From Desarmillaria ectypa (taxonomy: Eukaryota > Basidiomycota > Agaricomycetes > Agaricales > Physalacriaceae): 64,000 bases of DNA. This document shows, in pieces, positions 1 to 12,572 of this stretch; positions within the stretch are counted from its first letter, which is position 1, and each line of letters opens with the position of its first letter. Below the pieces are notes generated by a model. The model made no database searches. It was not told the DNA's origin and was given only the letters and a program-made list of their open reading frames with translations. A program made the translations under genes and the position numbers. The stretch spans positions 1,922,001-1,986,000 of the forward strand of contig JAUDYN010000010.1 of NCBI GenBank assembly GCA_030407005.1. The letters run 5' to 3'.

Positions 1-894
1 TATCCGGAAAATCGAGACAGGGCAAGGGAATACACACGCCGGTACTACCTAGGACTGTTGGGATTTGAGAGTTGAGCCGAGATGATGGCAATCCGGCATC
101 ATGCTGAACTTGCTGATTAAGAGAGAAGTATTAGGAAAGCTGTAGAAGATTCGAGTAAATTAGCATTTAGTATATAAGTAGGTACAGTAGCGTACATCTG
201 CATGCATTTTCAGAGCTCAGCCAAGCGCAATACTATTGGCCTGACACCGCGCATGTACTAACTGGGAACGAACTGATCTATTCATCCCCCGTTTTTCACA
301 ACAAGGACACATTCACGCACAACATAAGGTACGTCATGATCCTTTGAAATGCACAAATGTCAAAAATATGCATCTTAATGCATACGACTACCACAAGTTA
401 TTACCTCTCATCCAAAAGTTGCCTCTCTTTACTCAGATTCACTGCAGTCCCAACGTTTCAATCATGAATCCGTGATCGACGCAAGATCTACCATTGAATT
501 TCATTACAAGTCCATTTCTTGCAAGTTTTATCCTCTCATTGCGACATAAATAAGTTGCATATACCCTTTTCTTTTCAAGAAAAACACTATTTCTCATTAT
601 TTGGTTCAGGAGAATGGCAGTAGGAGTTCCTATTTTAGAACTTCCTCCTTCTTCCTAACTTCCTCTCGCAGCCCTGTCTTCTTTCATGTACCAAACAACC
701 TGTTCATACTGCACTGAGCGATAGAGACCGCTTTCGATTCAGGCCGGCCTCTGTATGTCTTTCTCCCATATCTGACCAATGCCTTCCTTTCAGATCACTC
801 ATCACTCTGGGTTGTGATGTACAAACGGGGAGCCGCTGGCCTCCTATTTGACTGGCTCCTTGCCATGAACTCTGGAATGAGATAATGTGTCAAG
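1..894. other. No gene seen; contains one dispersed repeat
   Basis: I see no supported coding region here. The only structured element is the repeat fragment at 68-305, described separately. The rest has short open frames without family motifs or splice-consistent extension. Confidence 0.5.
68..305 (-). repeat. Dispersed repeat fragment, inverted relative to 23688-23853
   Basis: The reverse complement of this stretch matches 23688-23853 nearly base for base over both ends. The 23.7 kb copy lacks about 56 nt in the middle. No coding motif is seen in either copy, so it is probably debris of a transposon or of an old duplication. Confidence 0.75.
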
Positions 895-1556
895 ATGGGT
901 AGTGAGTACTCCACATCGCTTGGATACAATATTGGCATTCTCACCGGTGTCGGCACATCACTAAGCATCAGGGACTTTTTTGGGTCCGATTTCTGCCCTC
1001 GCCCTCACCCTAGCGATGTACGCTTTGCAAAGCGTCACATCCTGAACATCGAGCGTGCTGATGATAGTGTGCTATGGTCAACTTCACCTGCCGGTATTCA
1101 AATGCACTGCAACGACTGGCCCTTAGGCAAGCCAAAAAAGGTTACTGATTAACTTCGAAAAAAACAAGAAACCTACGCATGCACACGATCGCGCCACCAT
1201 CCTGGTACTGATGTGACCTTTCTCCTATAGGCATTGATATTAAGAAAGCGACCCCGAATCATCCCCACCATCCCCCTACAGGGCAGACCACTTGAATGAA
1301 CGGATGACACGCATTTTCTAGGCATTGTCTTCTGTTATACCGCAATGGACATCTTCCGCTCGCACTCAATCCAACTCGCAAAGAAAGCCTTATGGGTCTG
1401 GTAATGTCACCTTTGCAATCAAACGTTACATAGACGAGATTCACTCGCGTACTTATATATCTGTTTATAGTGCCCATGTTGAATCCATCCTCACTTATGG
1501 TGCACAAATTTTCGTCGTCACTGGTGTCCTCTGTGTTAATTTGCTGAGTATTTGAT
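895..1556 (+). mobile_element. Non-LTR retrotransposon reverse transcriptase fragment (relic)
   Basis: An 85-codon frame (895-1152) carries ADDSVLWSTSPAGIQ, which resembles the catalytic (Y/F)ADD block of LINE reverse transcriptases and the residues that follow it. A second frame (1325-1555) ends with ESILTYGAQIF, which resembles the 'LTYGAEIW' block downstream of the RT core in fungal LINEs. The two blocks are in the expected order but separated by stops, and most of the RT, the endonuclease and the gag-like ORF are missing. It is a truncated relic. The assignment rests on two short motifs only. Confidence 0.5.
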
Positions 1557-2507
1557 GTATATGTAATTCACCTTCCCATCGCTGAGGCCATGAGGGAGTG
1601 ATCGTGACGGGGCTTGACCAAAGCGGCAGAGCATAGGGTAGGTTCAGTCCCGTGGCAGTTAGTCATCTTCCTCGTATCACTAACATCAATGAAGTTCACT
1701 TCGTAGATATCTAGCTGTAGTACGGTCGTCGTGACATTTCTTCTCAGGGGCAGCGATGACTAATAAAAACTACTTCCTTCCTCCTCCCTTCCTGATATCT
1801 GTACGATGTTCAAGATACCCGTCGAGTGTCTGGGTGGCTGCAATAAATGTGAAACATGTTTCTAAGTCTACTGCCATGATATCTTGGATGGATAATATAA
1901 GTATCCATTCATTGACTAAGCTACAAACTCGGATTGATATATTACAGAGGATGCATATGATATCATCTATAAATATCCATATTGATGTTTCTTCAATCAT
2001 TCGAGGTGTTTAGCAAGTGTTCATGGTGAACGAGCAACATTGCTGGATCTGCGGGATATTGCCGTGTAGCCGAGAGCATGTCATGCTCGTTATTCTCAGA
2101 TGGACCGTCACATTTCAATTTTTTGAGATATTCCTATAAATAGTGCAACCCTGCGGGTAGATGTGCGCGATCCCCGCGAAATAGCTCGGTCGGAGTCGGA
2201 GTGAATCGAAATACAGCATTTCCACGCGGACAATGACGAAAAGAAGCCGGGAAAGCACGTTCCTAACTTGTGCGAAATTGGGTCACCTGCTTACATGTGT
2301 GCAGCCATACTTGTATGACAGCTACAATTTGTAACCCGAAAACTTGTGTTGGATAAGAGGATCATAACCTGTGCGTACATTTAGCCCGCGTCTCGAATTT
2401 TCAGGAATTAGGATAGATGCATAACTTGTGTTAAGCCATCCATTCAGCAGACCTGTGTTTGAAATAGAGGAGTGTAACCTCGATTTTCTGGACAGTATTA
2501 CGCTCAT
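1557..2507. other. Non-coding or unrecognised stretch
   Basis: No family motif, no splice-consistent gene and no RNA gene recognised. Short open frames on both strands overlap each other, as expected by chance. Confidence 0.4.
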
Positions 2508-2713
2508 AGCTTCAGGGACAGTTGGACGCGTTACGTATTCAGACATGTTATTCACACAGTGACGGCATGCAGGTGGGTTAAAGTGAAAAGGTTACAATTT
2601 TATGCACCGATGCATACCCGATGGTCCTTCCGCTTCGTTTCCAAGCCCGACGACTTGGCGAGTACTTTGCATTTCTCATCACGTCTATCCATCCTAAGCG
2701 CTCCGAGTGTTGT
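2508..2713 (+). repeat. Dispersed repeat, direct copy at 23938-24141
   Basis: This stretch matches 23938-24141 in the same orientation with scattered substitutions. It abuts the next repeat (2718-2860), whose other copy lies elsewhere, so the interval is a mosaic. Confidence 0.75.
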
Positions 2714-2717
2714 TGAG

Positions 2718-2860
2718 AGCGTTGCCATGGTCCGGTTCCTCCATGATCACGTGTACATTAGGGCGGGATTTCCAGAGTTCTCCATTTGCTCGTAGCTATA
2801 ACTGCGACTATCACCGGCTATACCGCATTCTCCATCTTGGACCTAGTGAGACGGTTACAT
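2718..2860 (+). repeat. Dispersed repeat, direct copy at 47082-47222
   Basis: About 140 bp matches 47082-47222 with scattered substitutions, including the shared block tccatgatcacgtgtacatt. No coding motif was recognised in either copy. Confidence 0.75.
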
Positions 2861-2879
2861 CTTCGAGAATGCGGATACA

Positions 2880-5628
2880 ATAAGAGGACTCGGAAATGCA
2901 AGCGCAATAGGTATGAAGTTTGTTTGTGAGGACGTCCGCTTAGAATTCAGGACGACAGAATAGCATAGCTACTGTTGTGCGTATGCTCATAACTAGGCCA
3001 GTATTTGCGTTCCTCTTGTCAGCAGGTACCTGTTGCGTCATTGCCTACTCACCAATCGGAACAGGGTTTGTCTACAGAGCGTAGTTAGCATGAGGGACGA
3101 AAATATATAAATCACATCACTTTCTCCCAGTAAAACTAAAGATTAAAACGAGATGAAAGCGTTAGAGATACAGGCGACGGCTGGCTCCTTTTTGTGCTTG
3201 ATCTGCTCATCGTATTAGAATATTTTTTAGGATAGGTATACCGACCCACCAGCACATCCACGGGCAGTCTATACATTCTGGTTCGAAGGATGTAGCCACA
3301 CCAAGTCTCCTTGGTATCGAAAACCTTGACTCGTGAGATTTAACTGACATTTCCTCATGGACCGCAAGCGAGGGCAGTAGATCGGCCCACGGTTCTTGTC
3401 GCACCGTTAACTGCCTGTATGAAATATAACTGACGGTAGCTTGCCTTGACATACGGATAGTATGACGTTGCCATCTGTTGGCACGGAACGGCTGTAGGCA
3501 TTGATAAGTCCCTACGGAATGCTTTACAATGGATAAACCACAACGTTGAGAGTCGCCTCCCTCTTTCCACCACGATGCTCTCTTGTTGACAATTGAATTG
3601 TTTTGCGAAAGAAAAGTACAGCATATGTAGTACGTAAAACTATGAATGCTGCGCATGCCTTTCAACGACGTAAATATCAGAGAGTGTCACTAAGAAGACA
3701 GGGGAGTGTGTACAGTTCACGGGAGACACCATTGTGAGAAGGGTATCACTAATAATGGGTATGTGAACTTTGTGTTTCTGTAAATCGTCAGCAAAAGGGG
3801 AAAGCCCCGTGAATGAAGGGGTTTCCTTAACTGTCAATTTATCACAGAGCTGGGGTACCCCAAGTTTTCTCAAGATTGCCAGGCGTGCGGCAATATTGCC
3901 CTTCCGATGAACGTGCCTTTGTAAGTAGCCGACATCAGTAAAAAGAATGAGGGTCGTATTAGTCTGATCGTTCCTTTTGGAAGATGGACAGAGCTTTCTC
4001 GAGTGTTTATTAGTAAATTCACATATATTTTACTCACTCCACTTTCCACTACGAGGCTCCATCATTCTACTGAATCTCGCTCTGTCAGCGGAGGATATTC
4101 GCCGTTTAGAATAAAAACACCCTACCGCATCTTCCTGTCTGATGTAGGTTCTGTAGAAATCTCTCGTTGTTTGTTAGCAGTTCGACGGCAAGGCAGAAGC
4201 AGACACTTGAAACACTTCCATTGGTGGACCGGCGAATGATTTTGGAACGAAAGGAATGTGCGTTTGCTTATATAAGTGACGCGGCCTCAGCGATCAGAAG
4301 ATAGGAGCAAATAATGCCTTCTTCCCGTCCCCATACGCGACGGAAGCCACGCGCGACCTTCCCCTCAGCGCTCAGCACTCATCTATTACAAGTCCCGGCC
4401 CGTTATATTTTATCATGAGGTTCATATCATTTGTTCGAAACATGAATTGATTTCCCACCGCTATATCCGCTCCCCGGCAGAAATGGCTCATCAATGACGG
4501 CCATTCGCGGCTGGCTAGCCACTGTCATGGTGGACTGCACCGATGTTTCTCATACCAGGCCTGAGTATTACTCACTTGTTATTACTCACCTGTTACGCGT
4601 GAACGGGTCCTCTGAGCCAATTCTTCCGCAAAATTCTAGATTTCAGCCTTTCTGTTCAAACCCAAACCTGGGGCGACGACTTCGACGCAGAACCATCGTC
4701 AAGGCTGTCATGTATGCTAATTTTCCAGCTAAATGGGCGAGGTTTAGGTTTTCACGATGTACGCGGGATTCTGCAACCAGAGCAGAGAGAATTCTCCTGA
4801 TTGGTGTGTTCAATGTGCATGCGCAACATTGAAAACATTTCGGACTTAAGCATTGTGATACCTGCACTGCTTCCTGTTTTATTTGCTGACTGTATTATCT
4901 AGAATGCTTATATCCTTCTCTCATATCTGGAACAACCACTTAAGCGCTCATCCTGGTCACTGTTTCTCGATTCGTCTTGGGTAATCTGATACTATAGTCG
5001 CCGGAGCGATAAATGCGTCTTCCGAGCATTCCCGTCGGTGACCAGAAGCCCGCATCGGAACCGACACCCATTTCAGCGCGAGAACACGAATACCACAGGG
5101 TAACATGTGTATTCATGGATCATTCTGTTCGTAATTTCTTGGTTACAAATTTCAGAATATAACTCTGACAGAAGTTGGAACGACTCGTACCGACACTGAC
5201 GATGTCAATTTGACTCTGATAATGTTAACGAGTTTTATCTCTGGCCACCAATAAACTTGAACTTGTCTCATCCTTATTCTCATTCTTACCGCAAAACAAG
5301 TGACTTGAAAGCACAAAAGGTGCAATCTAGGTTTCACGGGATTAATAATGTAAAGGTGCGGGCATCATCTTAGTTCCTGATTATTCCATTGCAATACAAT
5401 TACCCCGGACCACCCGCGTTTCGTTGTGACGTACTTGAGGCATTTTTATGGGAACCATATCCCCTACGAGGTCCAGAGAGGTACGACGGCACATTGTTCT
5501 CCTATTTACTAACGGATATCTAAATGTGCCTAGCGCTAGCGTCATGAACATCACGTCCTAGGATGCTCAATGGAGAGTGCGTGAAGTTCTCATCCGAGTC
5601 TCGGCACTAATACTCGTTTCGACGAACC
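2880..5628. other. Duplicated laccase upstream region; ORF relics only
   Basis: This 2.7-kb stretch upstream of laccase A is shared with 29024-31532. Frames such as 3207-3665 (minus), 4003-4239 (plus) and 4494-4832 (plus) have counterparts in the other copy. They differ by frameshifts and stops, so none behaves like a maintained gene. A TATA-like motif (TATATAA, 4269-4275) sits in the most conserved part. I could not assign a product. Confidence 0.45.
4147..4296 (+). promoter_or_regulatory. Ultraconserved 150-bp block with TATA-like motif (copy A)
   Basis: This block is identical to 30290-30439 over 150 bp, whereas the flanks differ at many positions. It contains TATATAA at 4269-4275, followed about 40 nt later by an ATG whose frame is not conserved between copies. 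A promoter or small-RNA function is possible, but recent gene conversion would explain it equally well. Confidence 0.35.
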
Positions 5629-5634
5629 TATAAA
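5629..5634 (+). promoter_or_regulatory. TATA box of laccase A
   Basis: TATAAA lies 42 nt upstream of the laccase A ATG. The same motif lies at the same distance (31533-31538) in laccase B. Confidence 0.6.
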
Positions 5635-5670
5635 GCGAGTGCAAAGGACTGTCTTGCTCTGCAGGTCGAC

Positions 5671-8344
5671 ATGGCTTTTGCACTCCTTCCTCTGCTCGCT
5701 CTGACTCTCGTTCTCCCTGGCTCTCGCGGCCAACGACAGGGAACGATCGGTCCTGTCGGAGACCTCGTCGTCTCCAATGGAAATGTCAGCCCCGATGGCT
5801 TTGAACGCCTCGCTGCATTGGCGAACTCGCAGATAGATAGCGCGCTCATCACAGGTTCCAAGGTTGTTCTCTCAGCTGCCCGTCCACAATGCCGTTTATG
5901 AGTGTTCTGTTCAGGGAGACATATTCAAAATCAATGTCATCAACCAGCTCGACAACGACACTATTCTGCAGAGCACGTCTATCGTACGTTGGTTCTCTGA
6001 TACACGATCTCCGCATCTCAATGTCTTTCTCCAGCACTGGCACGGCCTTTTCCAGAGGGACAATGTGTGGGTAGACGGGTCTGCTTTTGTGAGCCAGGTA
6101 ATATGGAGTAATGGATTCCGTTGTACATTCTTACTCATCAGAATCGAACCAGTGCCCGATAGCGAAAGACGACTCTTTTCTCTACACTTTTGATTCTGCT
6201 GGCCAAGCTGGAACGTTCTGGTACCACTCTCATCTGTGTACGAACGTTCTTTCTTCATTACATCTGCTCTGGAGGATAATAACGATCGCTCTAGCTACCC
6301 AATATTGTGACGGGCTTCGAGGACCTTTGATCATCTACGACCCCGATGATCCACATGCTCACCTGTATGATGTCGATGATGGTGAGTTGGCATGCCTTCT
6401 TGCTTGTATTACAGCATGACTCTGCCACAGACACTACTAGCATCTTGACGTTATCGGACTGGTACCATACACCTGCCAAACAATTAACTTTCCCGTAACA
6501 TTATTTCTCTCCTATATCATGTGGACAGTGTAACTAATGATCAACATGTAGCGCTCCAGATGCTACACTTATCAACGGCGTCGGACGGTATGGAAATTTC
6601 ATCTTCGGAATCTCGCAGAGGATATTAATTAGAGACTTAGATGGAGTGGAAATCCCACACACGATTTAGCTGTCGTGAAAGTCACGAAGGGAACACGGTA
6701 CGTGTATTCTTTGTGCATCTTTCAATGTCCCTCTGATGGGTACAATGTAGGTATCGCATCCGGATGATGAACATCGGGTGTGACGCGGCATTCACCGTCA
6801 CTATCGATAACCACACAATGTGATTACCCGCCTTTTTTGCTCCTCTTTGATGGTTCTTTTGTTTACCAGTGATGGTCAGGACTATTATCGAAGTCGATAG
6901 CATAAACCACGTTCCGTACACTGTAGATGAAATCCAGATCTTTGCTGGTATGTTCATCGTCATCATCTTCTGGGGATGAAGACGAGCTAACATGTCTTCC
7001 CTCTCCGTCCTCTTTAGGTCAACGATACTCTTTTGTCGTCTGTTTCAGCTTCTCCTTAGAAGATTCGCACAGTTACTGATATATGTCCCAGTTGAACGCG
7101 GACCAGGAAATTGGTAACTACTGTATGTCTATCCTTTCTCGCTATCATAAACCATTCCTTGACACCGACATCTTAAGGGATCCGTGCGAATCCCGGTGTT
7201 GGTACGCAGGGTTTCGAAGGTGGTATCAATTCTGCGATCCTCCGATACGACGGTGCCGCTGATGTAGAGCCCGATGCTGCGACTTTTACGAGTGTATTGA
7301 AGATGAATGAGACCCAGTTGGCGGTAAGTTCTACAAATTTATGTAATATTCGCACCGAAACTGACGAACGTCTTCTGAAAGCCGCTTGAAAACCCAGGAG
7401 CTGTATGTTCCGCATACTTTAACTAGCGCACGCCATGGTCTAAATCTTCTACAGCCAGGATCCCCCGAAATCGGAGGCGTCGACGTGGCGATGAATCTAG
7501 CGTTCGCTTTTGTATGCCTTCACTTCATTTCATCTTGCCATCCTTTCTCATTCTGGACATACAGACAAGCGATAGAAAGTTCACAATCAACGGCGTCTCA
7601 TTCGTTTCACCAACAACTCCAATCCTTTTGCAAATTTTGAGCGGTTCCCAGAATGCTAATGACCTCCTTCCCGAGGGCTCTGTCTACCCTCTTCCGTTGA
7701 ATTCTACAATCGAAATATCTATGCCAGGTGGTGTCGTTGGCGGAGGGGTGAGTAATTTCATACTTTATGCGCTGTGTTATCTCATACTCATCTTATCAAT
7801 ACCAGCATCCGTTCCATTTGCACGGCGTATGTTCTCTTTCAAGTCTTGTTGGCTGTTCATTCTCATGAATTTATCATGACTAGCATGCCTTCTCTGTCGT
7901 CCGAAGCGCTGGTAGTACCGTGTACAACTACGAGAATCCTGTGAAACGGGACGTCGTCAACATCGGTACGACGGGCGACAATGTTACTATCCGATTCGTC
8001 ACCGATAATCCTGGACCATGGTTCCTTCACTGGTAGGTTGCCCTCTACCGCTTTACATTGATAATGAGCTAACATCTGTCTGTAGCCACATTGAATGGCA
8101 CGTTCCGGCGTGCGTCCTCTTATATTACCTGCTTGGCTGAATTGCTGATGAATTCTCTGGTAGTGGATTCGGGATTATTTTTGCTGAAGGTACAGACAGT
8201 GTGAACTCCACCATCCACCCGCCCGGTATGTCTTATTCTTCTCTTCTTCCCTGTAAGTGGGCATCACCCTGACTTCGTAACCCGGCAGATCAATGGGACC
8301 AACTCTGCCCCGTATACGATGCCACGGCCGAAGCAGACCTTTAA
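5671..8344 (+). CDS. Laccase A (multicopper oxidase, EC 1.10.3.2 family), 21 exons
   Basis: Secreted blue copper oxidase that oxidises phenols and reduces O2 to water. Exons: 5671-5862, 5915-5983, 6035-6097, 6153-6237, 6295-6381, 6431-6494, 6552-6587, 6641-6697, 6751-6819, 6880-6947, 7018-7037, 7092-7122, 7178-7323, 7382-7402, 7455-7511, 7565-7747, 7806-7826, 7884-8032, 8086-8109, 8164-8225, 8289-8344. These join in frame to 519 codons plus TAA, the usual fungal laccase length. All introns are GT-AG, about 50 nt. A signal peptide (residues 1-20) is followed by [12 protein letters not shown]. All four copper signatures are present: HWHG (88-91), WYHSHLSTQYCDG (from 131), HPFHLHGH (417-424) and HCHIEWH (472-478). 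Unusual points: VDGSAF replaces the common ADGPAF after the first signature, and VPA (479-481) replaces the usual LEA. The splice model is inferred, but frame and motifs agree throughout. Confidence 0.9.
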
Positions 8345-8633
8345 GACACTTAGTTTCTGTAGACATGTGTCGTACTTGAATTTATTGATTTGGACTTCTT
8401 TTTGTTTTATGGCTCTGATATTTAACCATCCTTCTCTGTCCGGATGTAATTAGATATCCTGAAAATCTTTTGCTCTCTCCTTCTGCTGTGATGTGTGCAC
8501 TTGGCTGTCAAATGGGACAAGTGCGATATCTCAGCCCATCAGCATACCTAGAAAACAGTGCCAAGCTGTCCATATTGCGAAACGACCACTCGAAGGAGAA
8601 TCAAAACACGCGCATCAAAGTCTGTTATAATGG

Positions 8634-10899
8634 GACACTAGAATTTTTGCGTGCCATGCAATCACGCAGCCATGCAGACTTACCACGCATGTCCACGCAA
8701 GCACCACGCGGGCGTGCGTATCATTGTTTTGTGAGAGTAATCGTTGCTATACTCTTCTGATAGTTATAATATTATCTCCTACATTAATTATACTTTAAAA
8801 ACTTTGTAATCCAGAAATAGTTCCATAATATTGACTCTAGACTTCGAAGAATTTGGATAGTATAAGTTTAAAGCAGCAATATTTTGACTATGAAGATACT
8901 TGAAAGTAAATGATATATCTAAAGAAGAGTCTGATAAATTAGATTCAAGTTCTAATATAATGGTAAAACCGAGTTATTAGGTTCGCCGACCCCGTTTCTT
9001 AAGGATTGGTTGCATAGCCTCAAACATGGTGTGGTCAATATCAAGTTCAAAATCGCCATCTGGCCATCCATCCTACATCTCATGTAAGTTTTAACCCTTG
9101 ATCAAATCCAGTGCTGTATTTTTACTGTCATGTGTTAGCTTGGAATTATTGGTGGTAGTGGATACATCCTTAGTGCAGAACTGAAGATATGACCATTCTC
9201 CATTGTCCATTGTTTTTGCAAAACTGTCTAGTCCAGGCTGGATGGGAACAGCCTTCAGTTCCAATGGGGCTGATGGAGCTTTGCCTTCCTGTTTGAAAAA
9301 TTTGGTTTCTTTGGAATTCTGTGATGGAGTGTCAACTTGTTTCACTGGTTTTGGTATGTAACATTGCACATATCCTAGAAAATGCATACACTCCTGTCAA
9401 TCATACCATGTATGGTGAAGCAATGAGTTAAGATAGATACTTACCACTTGCATTGAACACTGGAACATGTGTTGAGAGAAAATCTGTTATGATTTTTCCA
9501 TTTCTCACATCATATCCATGACACTATCCTATCTAATCAGCCATTATCTCACCAGTTCTCACTACATATCGACATACTCACTGACAACCACCCCAATTCA
9601 CACTGGTTGTCACCCCATTCTATTCCCATTGGACCATGATGCACCTGACTTCAGCACCATTCACTCATGGACTATACCATTTCATCTTTTAATAACGCTG
9701 TACTTACAGTATATAAGTAGAGTAAAACTCACCATTGTACTCTATCTTTTGAGTAAATTGCATTCATATACCTTCTACTTCACACACCAAAGACCTAGCT
9801 AAAGTCTCATTTATGGGTGATTGTCTGACCACGAGACAGCCTAGAGACCCAAGCTTACATCCCAAGTCACATGATAGATAGGGCTGTAACAAAATCAAAG
9901 TGGATAATTCCTCCATGACTTGATGTTTTGTTAGACCCATGGTCCACATGATATGCAGACATGTGTAATCCTTCGGGCTGCCTTATGTTTGGACAGTCAC
10001 CCTTAGGCTATGGCTTTGGTCTTTGGACCTTTTTGTGGAGAGTATGTGGTATGAAGATTAACTTTAGTTGAAAGATGTGGAATATACAGTGATAGCTATG
10101 CTACTTATATACATGAAGTGAAATGCTAAATATAGAACTGTCCATGAGTAATCCATGTGTGGATGGAGAGAAGGGGGTGTGGTAATCGAACAGTCATAGT
10201 GAGGTGATTTATAATTAGTGGAAGGCATGGATGATCGGTGGATTGGATGAGCAATAGCAGTCTGGTTGATTAGATGGAAGATAAGGTCAGGACAGGGGAA
10301 AATCGTAACATGTTGGAATCGCAAGTGTGCCTGTAGTTGGACCCACATTATTCCATGGACATATGTGTATTTACAGTTCATTTTCTTCTATTTAACCTGT
10401 CTATATACATTCACACTGTCTGCCAAATAGTATATATCTGTTGCAGTTGTACTTTGTGCCTCAGACATGTCTCTCACATTCCAAGTGCTTGTCTGAGTGA
10501 TCTTCTGTATAGATATCTACTTTGTACTCTGACAATTGATGGGTCTTTGTTTCAATACTCATGCAGGTTTTCCTCCAACCTGTGAGGTAGATATTCCTCA
10601 AATTTATCCTTGCAGGTGAACATTTGCATGAGCTATACCAGAAGAAGAGATTCGAGGTCTGAGGTCTCACACAGGTAGCAAAAGATATTCCTTAACAAAT
10701 TCACAAGGATATTTATTCAAAGCCTATGACAGTACTAACAGAAAATGACCCAGTGAACACAACAGTAGAATGGAGCAGAGTGCATTGAGTCATATTTAAT
10801 GGAACTTTTTATTGCCTTTGTGATTTGTCAATCATGCTGACAACCATGCAGATATTTGTCAACCATGCAGACAACCACGCAGCCACGCTCCATGCTACT
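8634..10899. mobile_element. CpG-poor transposon-like insert between laccase A and dioxygenase arm 1
   Basis: The composition changes sharply from the neighbouring genes: AT-rich and with very few CG dinucleotides. Both edges carry clusters of short ccaYgca-type repeats (about 8645-8720 and 10845-10895). A minus-strand frame at 9091-9387 has no recognised domain. An LTR-like element (9929-10310) lies inside. I cannot name the outer element. A DNA transposon with subterminal repeats is one possibility, and a nest of several relics is another. Confidence 0.4.
9929..10310 (-). mobile_element. Solo-LTR-like element (Ty3/gypsy-type)
   Basis: The 382-bp segment is bounded by TGTTA...TAACA inverted ends. 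On the minus strand its interior shares patches with the LTR at 36195-36652, for example a block around ttatacagtg and ctacttatata. The flanking pentamers are tgttt and tgttg, which differ at one position and may be a decayed target-site duplication. No integrase or RT lies next to it, so it is probably a solo LTR. Confidence 0.5.
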
Positions 10900-11055
10900 A
10901 TGGAGAATTCTTCTTGCCCATCGCTTCTTAGATTGCATTGAGGAGAAAGGAGATTGTGTGGCACTGAATAAAATTATTCCATACCAGAGCAATGCAAAGT
11001 AGATAGTCTGCCAAAGTTTTCAAATTATATAATAAGCACTTTTCCTAGTACTATT

Positions 11056-12572
11056 TTACCACAACCGAATGATACCAGGACCTACATGGAGTAACCATGT
11101 ACAGAGTAACTGTGTTGTAGAGCTACTTTCGCTGTTAGTACTCGTAGCATTCCCGCTGTCGGTGAAGGTAGTAGTAGTACCATTTCCTCCATCAAAGCCC
11201 CCATCAGTACCATTGCCGCCAGGTGCTCCTCCATTAACACCAATGACAGTAGCATTTTCATTTTCGATACCTCCAGCTTCAGTGAAATAACCTCCAGGAG
11301 AAGACTCGTAACTAGCAGTAAGGTCGATACCAACTGTACCCCAGCTGCACGAAAAGTATCAGCAGCGAAGAACGAAAGTGATGAAAGATGCTCACAGAAG
11401 AAGACCGCCTGAAAGGTCGTCACCAAGGTAGACATACTCCAAAATAGGGTCGACACCGGTTCCACTGTCGGGAACTACACCTGCCACAAATACACGGTCA
11501 TCCTCATTGTTCGTGATGGCAATGGTGTTGGTGCTGTAAGGAGAAGTGGCCTCAACGGCGGTGATGAGGTCTTGGTCAAAGAACACTTGGCCTGTAATGG
11601 TTTTAGTGACCGGATCAAAGAAAAGGCGATAGATCAAGACTTACCGATGTGTTGGTTGCCGTCCGATTTGAAGGTACCATTGTCGAAGACCGTTCCATCA
11701 GCGTGAACTATCATATGGAAGTGGGTGGTTCGCCCAGAATAGTGTCCTTCAAGGCCATCAGTCCGTGAAATAGAGCGGTCAATAGAGAACAGGTGTACCT
11801 GGGAATATAGTCTCGAACTGAGCATATCCCTCGTCGTTCATTTGCTGAATACCACGTAGGAATGTCGTGTTCTAAGAAGTAAATGTCAAATAAGAAGCAA
11901 TTAAACCGAACTGATGACTGACCCAGTTACTTTCAACGCTCGAATCTCCATTTCCGTCCGCAACAATTCCAGCATAAACACCAGTCGCGTTACAATGCCA
12001 AACATCGAGATACACGCCGGTCAATGGCTCGCAAGTGGAGACGTCGATTAACTAGATATCAACATAGGCGGACACTCCAGGCTGGTCTTCACTCATGTTT
12101 GAGCAGATGTATTCGCCCTGAACGTAGTATGGTCCCTGCTCGAGTTCTGGAGTGAGCACGCACGAGGAGTTAGAGGAGAAGGGGTCGGAGTCGGAGGTGA
12201 GCCCTATTACGTTCGACAGGTGGCTTGTGCTAGTGACATTTTCCACAGTGAGAGCGCGCTTATAAGGAGAGCCTGTCGAATAGAACGAATTAGTATATTT
12301 ATAAGGGTAGCGAAGGACATATCTCAACGATTTGCAAGCCCGCGCTTCTTACGGAGTTCCTCGGCAAGCGCCGTACGACGAGAAATCGACCTCCCTGTGT
12401 ATCCTCGTCGAGCGAGATGAATCTCACAATCGGCAAGGGAGCGGCGGGTGGCGATTTCAAGCTCAGTACGACGAGCAAGATTGACCGAAGTCGAAGGAGC
12501 TTCACTGGGGTGCCCAACAACGCTGTTCGCGACGAGGAAAGCGATAGAGAGGAGAGAAGCGAGGTAGAGCAT
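11056..12572 (-). pseudogene. Extracellular intradiol ring-cleavage dioxygenase, one in-frame stop (arm 1)
   Basis: The family opens catechol-type rings between the hydroxyl groups using Fe(III); this subfamily is secreted. Exons on the minus strand: 12572-12329, 12272-11923, 11871-11799, 11746-11645, 11591-11396, 11344-11056. All introns are GT-AG. The join gives 417 codons plus stop, in frame except for TAG at codon 155 (12054-12052), where arm 2 has GAG. Signal peptide MLYLASLLSIAFLVANSVVG, then CVLTPELEQGPYYVQGE, the WHCNATGVYAG block and HYSGRTTHFH. The candidate iron ligands Tyr181, Tyr225, His231 and His233 are all present. The tail is rich in Gly, Asn, Ser and Thr. A single nonsense codon could be recent, polymorphic, a sequencing error or read through, so this copy is the less decayed of the two. 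Confidence 0.8.

Larger units (their letters stand above)
2880..8462 (+). repeat. Direct segmental duplication, copy A (with laccase A)
   Basis: From about 2880 this segment aligns collinearly and in the same orientation with about 29024-34345. The alignment includes non-coding upstream sequence, the laccase gene and its downstream flank. Similarity fades just after the laccase 3' flank (around 8462 and 34345). Copy A is slightly longer because of small indels upstream of the laccase. A 150-bp stretch at 4147-4296 is identical to 30290-30439. The other copy lies about 26.0 kb away. Confidence 0.9.

Noticed and set aside
3207..3665. 152-codon minus-strand ORF in the laccase A upstream region
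   Set aside because: The counterpart in copy B is broken into different frames, so it does not behave as a maintained gene.
5671..8344. First impression that laccase A is a pseudogene because each frame stops after 60-120 codons
   Set aside because: All interruptions coincide with GT-AG introns, and the spliced frame is open for 519 codons with all signatures.
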